DNA of 64,000 nt from Curtobacterium sp. MCSS17_015 (lineage in GTDB: Bacteria; Actinomycetota; Actinomycetes; Actinomycetales; Microbacteriaceae), in contig NZ_CP126256.1 of assembly GCF_003234265.2 (NCBI RefSeq), positions 496,001 through 560,000 of the forward strand, written 5' to 3'. Position 1 is the first letter of the stretch. The number at the start of each line of letters is the position of its first letter. Of the stretch, positions 58,620-64,000 are shown piece by piece. Below the pieces are notes generated by a model. The model was not told the DNA's origin. It was given only the letters and a program-made list of their open reading frames with translations, and made no database searches. The position numbers and the translations under genes were made by a program.

Positions 58620-59305
58620 TCCGCGTCGTGATCGTCGACGACCAGGCGGTCGTCCGGACCGGGCTCGGCATGATGGTCGACGCCGAGGTGGACCTGACCG
58701 TCGTCGGTCAGGCCCAGAACGGCGCCGAGGCGGTCACCGTGTGCGCTCAGCTCCGCCCGGACGTCGTGCTCATGGACGTCCGGATGCCGGTGCTCGACGG
58801 CATCGCCGCCACCCGCACGATCGTGTCCGAGGGGACCGCGGGTGCCGTCGTCATCCTCACCACCTTCGACGACGAGGAGTACCTGCTCGACGCCGTCCGT
58901 GCCGGGGCGCTCGGGTTCCTGCTCAAGGACGCCGGACCCGACCTCATCGCGGCCGGGGTCCGCGCCGCACTCACCGGGGACACCCTCATCGCGCCCTCGA
59001 TGACCCGCGCGCTGCTCGAGAACCGGCTGCTCACGACCCCCGCCGCCGGAGGCCCCGCAGCGCCGGCCCCACCGACCGCGCACGCGTCGGCCCTCGCGAC
59101 GCTGAGCGCCCGGGAGCGAGAGGTCCTCGGCGCCCTGGTCCGCGGTGCCAGCAACGCGCAGATCGCGAAGGACCTCTGGATCAGCGAGGCCACGGTGAAG
59201 ACGCACATCAGCAGCGTCCTCGGCAAGGTCGGCGCGACCAGCCGCGTGCAGGCCGTCGTGTTCGCCTACGAGAGCGGTTTCGTCCGTCCTGACTGGTCCG
59301 CCTGA
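58616..59305 (+). CDS. NarL/LuxR-family response regulator (second)
   Basis: This 229-residue regulator has a receiver domain with VDDQAVVRTGLG, phospho-acceptor Asp54 in VLMDVRMPVLDG, TTFDDEEYL and LLKDAGPDLI. An Ala/Pro linker (TTPAAGGPAAPAPP) and a LuxR helix-turn-helix follow (LSAREREVLGALVRGASNAQ, EATVKTHISSVLGKVG). It is coupled to the kinase above and ends at a strong hairpin. Targets are not identified. Confidence 0.94.
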   Translation: MIRVVIVDDQAVVRTGLGMMVDAEVDLTVVGQAQNGAEAVTVCAQLRPDVVLMDVRMPVLDGIAATRTIVSEGTAGAVVILTTFDDEEYLLDAVRAGALGFLLKDAGPDLIAAGVRAALTGDTLIAPSMTRALLENRLLTTPAAGGPAAPAPPTAHASALATLSAREREVLGALVRGASNAQIAKDLWISEATVKTHISSVLGKVGATSRVQAVVFAYESGFVRPDWSA

Positions 59306-59306
59306 T

Positions 59307-59352
59307 CCGGACGGGAGGCTCGTGGCGGGACCGCGCGGGGCCTCCCGTCCGG
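59307..59352. terminator. GGACGGGAGGC-family hairpin, 13-bp perfect stem
   Basis: CCGGACGGGAGGC (59307-59319) pairs exactly with GCCTCCCGTCCGG (59340-59352), between the response regulator and the convergent phosphatase gene. Confidence 0.8.
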
Positions 59353-59477
59353 CACCGTCCGCGTCGGGTGACACCGCTCGCGCACGCGACCACGAACGGC
59401 GTCGCTGAGCGCGGAACGAGCCCGCCCGATCTGCGCGGACCAGGCCCGCCCGCCGCGGCCCGGACCAGGCCTGCTCG

Positions 59478-60770
59478 TCAGGCGGAGCGCGTCAGCGGCG
59501 CAGCCGCCACTTCGGTGGGTTCGGTGGCGATGGCCTCGCGGCGGATCGCGATGACGGTCACGTCGTCGTCGTGCGGCACGGCGGCGGCCCGCTCGGTGAG
59601 CGCTGCGACGATCGCCGCCGGCTCCCGCGTCGTGCCGGCCAGCTCGGCGACCGAGTCGACGGCGTCGTCGCGCCCGCCGAACAGGTCGAGGACGCCGTCG
59701 CTGAAGGAGATGAGCAGGTCGCCCGGCTCGAGGATGCCGGTGGTGGTCGCCCACTCGTCGCGGAGGCCCATCCCGAGCGGCAGGTCGACCGAGCGCAGGC
59801 GCTCCACGCCGCCGTCGGCGCGGAGGACGAAGCTCAGCCCGTGCCCGGCGTCCGCCCACTGCAGCGTGCCGTCGTCGTCGATCCGGGCGTGGAACAGCGT
59901 GGTGAAGGTGACGTCGGTGCCGGCGCCCTCGGCGGCGAGGCCGTCGGAGGCTCGGCGCAGGGCCTCGGACGCGTCGTCGACGGTGCGGGCACTCCGGATC
60001 GTGGCCCGGACGGCCGCGGCGATGAGGCCGGCGCCGACGCCCTTGCCCATCACGTCCCCCAGGCTGACGGCGATGCCGCCCCGGGTCCGGTACCAGTCGT
60101 AGAAGTCCCCGCCGACGCTCTTGGCCGGCAGGCAGGCCCCGGCGACGGTGACCGCGTGGCCCATGTGGTCGCTCGAGGTCGGCAGGAGCGAGCGTTGGAC
60201 GGCGGCGGCCCGGCTGATCTCGGCGCGGACCTTGTCCTCGCGGGCCTGGGCGGAGATCACGGAGCGTCGGGCACGGCGGGACAGCTCGTGCACGATGACG
60301 GCGACGGTGCCGAACACGATCACGGTGATGCCGAGGCGGACGAGCTCGTTGGGACGCGGGGGGTTGCCCGGCAGGAGCGCGAACGGGGCGAGGATGACGA
60401 AGGTCACGCCGATGACCGAGTAGAGGATCGTGCGCCGACCCTCGAGGGACGCCCACCACACCACGGGGAGGACCACGAGAGACGTGAACACCGACGCTCC
60501 GGCACCCGTGCCGGTGCGGAACAGGGCGATGGACACGAAGTCGACGGCCAGCAGGATCGGCACCAGGGGGAGTGCCCGGGGGAAGCGCAGGGCGAACGCG
60601 GCGAGCAGTGTCGCGACCGCGGTGGCGACGAGGCTCGCGAGGAAGAGCTCGATGTGCGTGACCGCGAGCGACGGCAGCACCAGGCTGCACAGCGCACCGA
60701 GGGCCAGCAGGCCGCTGATCGGGGCCTGCCGGACGAGGGGGTTGTCGATGACGCTGGTTGGGCGAGGCAT
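59478..60770 (-). CDS. SpoIIE-type PP2C phosphatase with membrane domain
   Basis: This 430-residue Mn-dependent Ser/Thr phosphatase is of the SpoIIE/RsbU type, which typically dephosphorylates anti-sigma-antagonists. About five or six N-terminal hydrophobic helices (residues 20-155) and a short coiled linker (RAEISRAAAVQRSLLPT) are followed by the catalytic domain. Its metal motifs are SVGGDFYDWYR, VSLGDVMGKGVGAGLIAA, WADAGHGLSFVLR and LISFSDGVLDL, all complete. The RxLLP motif before the domain is typical. The ATG 60770 is used; GTG 60776 lies only 3 bases after a TAGCCT hexamer. No anti-sigma genes are adjacent. Confidence 0.92.
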   Translation of the reverse strand: MPRPTSVIDNPLVRQAPISGLLALGALCSLVLPSLAVTHIELFLASLVATAVATLLAAFALRFPRALPLVPILLAVDFVSIALFRTGTGAGASVFTSLVVLPVVWWASLEGRRTILYSVIGVTFVILAPFALLPGNPPRPNELVRLGITVIVFGTVAVIVHELSRRARRSVISAQAREDKVRAEISRAAAVQRSLLPTSSDHMGHAVTVAGACLPAKSVGGDFYDWYRTRGGIAVSLGDVMGKGVGAGLIAAAVRATIRSARTVDDASEALRRASDGLAAEGAGTDVTFTTLFHARIDDDGTLQWADAGHGLSFVLRADGGVERLRSVDLPLGMGLRDEWATTTGILEPGDLLISFSDGVLDLFGGRDDAVDSVAELAGTTREPAAIVAALTERAAAVPHDDDVTVIAIRREAIATEPTEVAAAPLTRSA

Positions 60771-60779
60771 GCTCACGGC

Positions 60780-60785
60780 AGGCTA
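60780..60785 (-). promoter_or_regulatory. Possible -10 box of the phosphatase gene
   Basis: TAGCCT on the minus strand, nine bases before the ATG at 60770; a leader of about 3 nt is predicted. Confidence 0.4.
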
Positions 60786-60836
60786 CTGGTTCGGGCTGGG
60801 CCATGCCGGTGTGGCGTCCCGAAGAGGGGCCAGGAC

Positions 60837-60878
60837 GACGACGGCGGGGCACCCGTTCCCGGGTACCCCGCCGTCGTC
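60837..60878 (-). terminator. Hairpin after the GH31 gene
   Basis: GACGACGGCGGGG (60837-60849) pairs perfectly with CCCCGCCGTCGTC (60866-60878), 40 bp beyond the GH31 stop on the minus strand. Confidence 0.75.
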
Positions 60879-60917
60879 CGACCTCGGGCTCAGCGTCGCG
60901 CGCCCAGCCCGTCCGGC

Positions 60918-63900
60918 TCACTCCGCGCGGCGGCGCCGCATCCGCTGCGTGAGGAGCAGCCCGCCCGCGGCGAGGAGCACCACGGCGAGGATGCCGATCG
61001 GTACGACGTTCGCACCGGTCCAGGCGAGGGCACCGTCGCGGTCCGCACCGGAGCTTCCCGGCTGGTCGCCGACGGGCTGCGCACCGGAACCACCAGTACC
61101 GGAGCCGTCAGCACCGGAACCACCGGCACCAGGGCCACCGGCACCGGGGCCACCGGTCCCCGGGCCGCCGGCACCAGGACCGGTGCCGGGCGCGGGGGTC
61201 GGCGACGGCGACGCCGTCGGGGGAGCGGCCACCACGGTGAAGGCGGCGCGGGCGAGGACCACTCCGCCCACCGAGGCGGTCACTGCGACGCGACCGGCGG
61301 CGGCCGTCGCCGGCACGGCCAGCTCGGCCGTGAAGGACCCGTCGGCGGCCGTGCGCACGGTGACGTCGTCGCCCAGGTCGGGCGTCGTCGCCAGCGTGAC
61401 CGTCGCGTCCGCCGGGAACCCGGTGCCGGTGACGGTCTGCGTGTCACCGGCGGTGACGCGCGGGTCCTCGACCTGGAGGCTCGGGACAGCGGCCGCGAGC
61501 GTCGAGTACCGCACGACGGTCCGGTCCGTCACCGAGCGCTCGGCGACCGGCACCGTGAGGGTGCGGCTGTCGGCGTCGTACGTCCACTCGGACGCGGCGA
61601 CGGGGGCTCCGTCGACCGTGACCGTCTGCGGACGCTCGGCGTTCGTGAACGTCGCCGTCCAGGAGCGCTCGCGCACCTGACCGTCGAACGAGCCGTCGAC
61701 GGGGGAGATGTCGAGCGTCCCGCCGTCCGCCTGCTGGGTGAACCGCATGGCGGTCGCGGCCGAGTTCCCGGCCGCACGGGCCGAGGCGCCGGCTGCGGCG
61801 GCGGGCTGGCCCTCGCCGGAGTCCTCGTGCAGGGCGAACGTGCCGTCCGCGCCGGCCGCGACGGTCACCGTGACCGCGTCGAGCGGTGCGGCGTCGTTCG
61901 CGACGTGGTGCGAGCGGGTCGGGACGATGCCGCCGCTCCGGACGAAGACCGGCATGGTGGTCAGGTCCGTCGTGACGTCGGCGGTGGTCCCGCCCTCGTA
62001 CGTCTTCCCCGTGAACCAGTCCGTCCAGGTGTCACCGGCCGGGAACCACACCGAGGTGGTCGCGGTGCCGTCGTCGCCGTTCGCCGTGGTCACCGGGGCG
62101 ACCAGGACGTCCTCGCCGTACAGGTACTCCTTGCCGGCCTGCGCGTAGGACTCCTGTGCCTCGGGGTACTGCAGGTAGAGCGGCTGCAGCATCGGGGTGC
62201 CCGTGCGCGAGGCGTCGGCGGCGAGGGTGTACGTCAGGGGGAGCAGGTCCTCGCGGAGGTTGAGGAACTGCTTCGCCGACGCGTTCGCCTCGGCCGGGTA
62301 CTGCCAGGGCAGGCGGTCGCTGTGGTTGCTGTGCAGGCGGTCGATCGGCTGGAAGGCGCCGAACTGCACCCAGCGGGCGTACATGTCCGGCGGGAGCTGC
62401 GTCGTGCCGGGCTCGGCACCCTCGATGCCGTACTGGCCACCGTTGTGTCCGCCGATGTCGTGGCTGATCGCCGACAGGCCGGTGGCCGCCGACTCACCCG
62501 GCGTGTAGCCGACCTGCGCCGCGAGCTCCTGCCAGCTGGAGGTGGTGTCACCGGTGAAGTGCAGCGTGGTGCGCTTGTCCGCCCACGGCCCGGTGGGCAC
62601 GGCCTGCGGGTTGCCGTAGCCGCCCGCGGTCAGCGAGCCGTACGCGCGGGAGAACGCCAGACCGCGGCCCTCGAGCTGCTCGTCCGTGTACTTCGCGTAC
62701 TGCTGGTTGATGAACGAGTCCGGCGTGACGCCGTTGGCGGAGTACTTCGAGTTCTCGCTGCAGCACCAGTCGAGCCACCACATGTCGACGCCCTCGGGCT
62801 GCAGGGTGTCGTGGAGCTCGAAGTAGGCCTTGAGCTGGTCGGGGTCGGACCAGTCGAACAGGTAACGGTCGCCGTCGCCCTTGGTGAGCTTGCCCTTCGC
62901 GGTGGCCTGCGCCGTCGCGAACTCCGGGTCGCTGCCCGAGATCGACGGGTGGATGTTGAGCGTGTTGTGGATGCCCTGCTCGTGCCAGTCGGCGAGCAGG
63001 CTCGTCATGTCGGGGATACGGGCCGGGTCGACCGACCAGCCGTTCCACTTGCTGTCGCCCTGGTTCGTGGTGCTGCCGGTCTTGTAGTCGGTGTCGATCG
63101 CCATCACGTCGACGGGCACGCCCTCGTCCTGGAAGCGCTTCGCGATCGCGAGGTAGTCCTCCTGCGAGCGGTCGTAGTACTCCGAGTACCAGACGCCGTA
63201 GGCCCAGCGGGGCAGGAGCTTCGACGGCCCGGTCAGGGTCGCGAGGTCCTTGAGTGCCGTCGTGTACTCGGTGCCGTACCCGAACACGTAGCCGTCCTGG
63301 TAGCCCTCGCCGCCGTGGTCACCGCGGGGGGTGGTCTGCTCGGTGGCGGTGTCGTACAGCGCCGACGCGGTGTCGTCGAGGAGCGACCAGCCGTCCTGGT
63401 AGAGCAGGCCGGGGTTGGTCTTCACGGAGCCGTTCGCCGTGTCGAGGTCGCGTCGGTACCCGCCGAGCGGGGCGTGCGCGGTGAGCAGCGGTGACGACTG
63501 GTCGACGACCGCGATGGTGTCGATGTTCACGTTGCAGTTGTTCTCGACGGTCGGGCAGCCGAGCGTGACGTCGTTCGCTCCCGCTGCCAGGTGCACCGGG
63601 ATCGTGGTGGTGTTCCAGTAGTCCCAGCCGCTGGTGGGGGCGAGGCTGCCGGTGGTGGCCTCCTGGCCGGCCGGGGCGACGGTGAGCTCCGGGGAGTTCG
63701 CCGTGCCGTTCGCGTACCGGACCTGCAGGGCGTAGTCGCCCGCCTTCGGCACGCCCGTCACGTGCGTGGTCAGCGCCGAGTCCGCGCCGCCCCACAGCCC
63801 GGAGGCGAAGCCGTCGCCCGAGAACCCGTTGTGGTCGGTGGCGACCTGCGCGTTGCCGGCGCGTCCGGCCTCCTCGGCCTCGCACACCGCGCCGAACGCG

Positions 63901-64000
63901 CAGTCCTCACCGTCGGAGGCTGCCGTCGGTGCCGGGTAGTCGGCACCGGACGGGACGATCGCCAGGCTGTCGATGTTGACGCGGCCCGAGTCGGCGGCGG
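60918..64000 (-). CDS. LAWTG-anchored GH31 glycosidase (5' truncated by window)
   Basis: This is a large secreted alpha-glycosidase. The frame is still open at the window edge, where it reads RVNIDSLAIVPSG, so the start lies beyond 64000. A CBM6/35-like beta domain (GDGFASGLWGGADSALTTHV and NVNIDTIAVV) leads into a GH31 barrel with WAYGVWYSEYYDRSQEDYL, DVMAIDTDYK, the nucleophile region DMWWLDWCCSENSKY and SHDIGGHNGG near the acid/base. C-terminal beta domains, an Ig-like domain, a Gly/Ala/Ser linker, LAWTG, a helix and RMRRRRAE follow. Specificity (alpha-xyloside, alpha-glucan or other) cannot be told. Confidence 0.9.
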   Translation of the reverse strand, partial: AADSGRVNIDSLAIVPSGADYPAPTAASDGEDCAFGAVCEAEEAGRAGNAQVATDHNGFSGDGFASGLWGGADSALTTHVTGVPKAGDYALQVRYANGTANSPELTVAPAGQEATTGSLAPTSGWDYWNTTTIPVHLAAGANDVTLGCPTVENNCNVNIDTIAVVDQSSPLLTAHAPLGGYRRDLDTANGSVKTNPGLLYQDGWSLLDDTASALYDTATEQTTPRGDHGGEGYQDGYVFGYGTEYTTALKDLATLTGPSKLLPRWAYGVWYSEYYDRSQEDYLAIAKRFQDEGVPVDVMAIDTDYKTGSTTNQGDSKWNGWSVDPARIPDMTSLLADWHEQGIHNTLNIHPSISGSDPEFATAQATAKGKLTKGDGDRYLFDWSDPDQLKAYFELHDTLQPEGVDMWWLDWCCSENSKYSANGVTPDSFINQQYAKYTDEQLEGRGLAFSRAYGSLTAGGYGNPQAVPTGPWADKRTTLHFTGDTTSSWQELAAQVGYTPGESAATGLSAISHDIGGHNGGQYGIEGAEPGTTQLPPDMYARWVQFGAFQPIDRLHSNHSDRLPWQYPAEANASAKQFLNLREDLLPLTYTLAADASRTGTPMLQPLYLQYPEAQESYAQAGKEYLYGEDVLVAPVTTANGDDGTATTSVWFPAGDTWTDWFTGKTYEGGTTADVTTDLTTMPVFVRSGGIVPTRSHHVANDAAPLDAVTVTVAAGADGTFALHEDSGEGQPAAAAGASARAAGNSAATAMRFTQQADGGTLDISPVDGSFDGQVRERSWTATFTNAERPQTVTVDGAPVAASEWTYDADSRTLTVPVAERSVTDRTVVRYSTLAAAVPSLQVEDPRVTAGDTQTVTGTGFPADATVTLATTPDLGDDVTVRTAADGSFTAELAVPATAAAGRVAVTASVGGVVLARAAFTVVAAPPTASPSPTPAPGTGPGAGGPGTGGPGAGGPGAGGSGADGSGTGGSGAQPVGDQPGSSGADRDGALAWTGANVVPIGILAVVLLAAGGLLLTQRMRRRRAE

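Noticed and set aside
59571..63494. A 1307-codon open plus-strand frame opposite the phosphatase and GH31 genes
   Set aside because: It spans two well-supported minus-strand genes and an intergenic terminator, and its product is Arg/Gly/Val-rich low complexity.

Overview
The window is high-GC (about 70 percent) DNA from an actinobacterium. Pervasive G/C third codon positions, frequent GTG starts, an Asp23/AmaP-type operon with a DUF6286 protein, an MntR-type DtxR regulator, LAxTG-type cell-wall anchors and the overall gene set all point to Microbacteriaceae, probably Curtobacterium or a close relative. This placement is inferred from gene content and composition, not from a marker-gene comparison. 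No rRNA, tRNA, CRISPR array, insertion sequence, integrase or phage gene was recognised.

Layout. 1-7.9 kb: 3' part of a fructose PTS permease (cut by the window start), a DedA membrane protein, a small HVA1/TUDOR protein, a Ser/Thr kinase, trpF, a HAD phosphatase, a nitroreductase, an AEC transporter and exonuclease III. 8.0-11.0 kb: a tightly overlapping Asp23/Gls24-DUF2273-DUF6286-AmaP-like envelope operon followed by an aminoglycoside-phosphotransferase-like gene. 11.1-21.6 kb: an M23 peptidoglycan hydrolase and a polytopic membrane protein, pyrE overlapping a large disordered single-pass membrane protein, a HEAT-repeat protein, an MntR-like regulator divergent from a CPBP protein whose frame has no stop, a NagD-like HAD phosphatase, a TetR regulator with an obvious operator, and a TrmH-family methyltransferase. 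21.6-26.3 kb: a LacI regulator, then an operon of TetR, a degenerate ABC-ATPase-like protein and a YhgE/Pip membrane protein. 26.4-34.5 kb: a secreted subtilase, several very small genes (55, 57 and 52 aa), purA, a low-molecular-weight phosphatase, a hypothetical protein and a NERD-domain protein. 34.6-39.7 kb: proline iminopeptidase, a GH26-like Tat lipoprotein and a large LAFTG-anchored metallophosphoesterase. 40.2-46.3 kb: a patch of small accessory genes (two GNATs, SDR, DinB/DUF664, lipoprotein, HxlR regulator, enoyl-CoA hydratase, HSL-type hydrolase). 46.6-64 kb: SRPBCC protein, CPBP protease, two NarL-type two-component systems, a KUP potassium transporter, a large SdrD-B/LAFTG surface protein, a SpoIIE-type phosphatase and the 3' part of a GH31 glycosidase with CBM-like and LAWTG regions.

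How it works together. Many transcription units here seem to start without a leader: a TAnnnT-like -10 hexamer lies 6-8 nt upstream of the ATG or GTG in about twenty genes. Many units end in hairpins of one family whose stems share the core GGACGGGAGGC and its complement. Three large secreted proteins carry LAxTG-TM-Arg tails, which suggests a class-E-type sortase elsewhere in the genome. The most unusual items are the YhgE/Pip operon with an ABC-like protein that has lost its ATP-binding motifs, a 25-nt element shared upstream of unlinked small stress-type genes, and the CPBP frame that reads on through the antisense strand of its neighbour.
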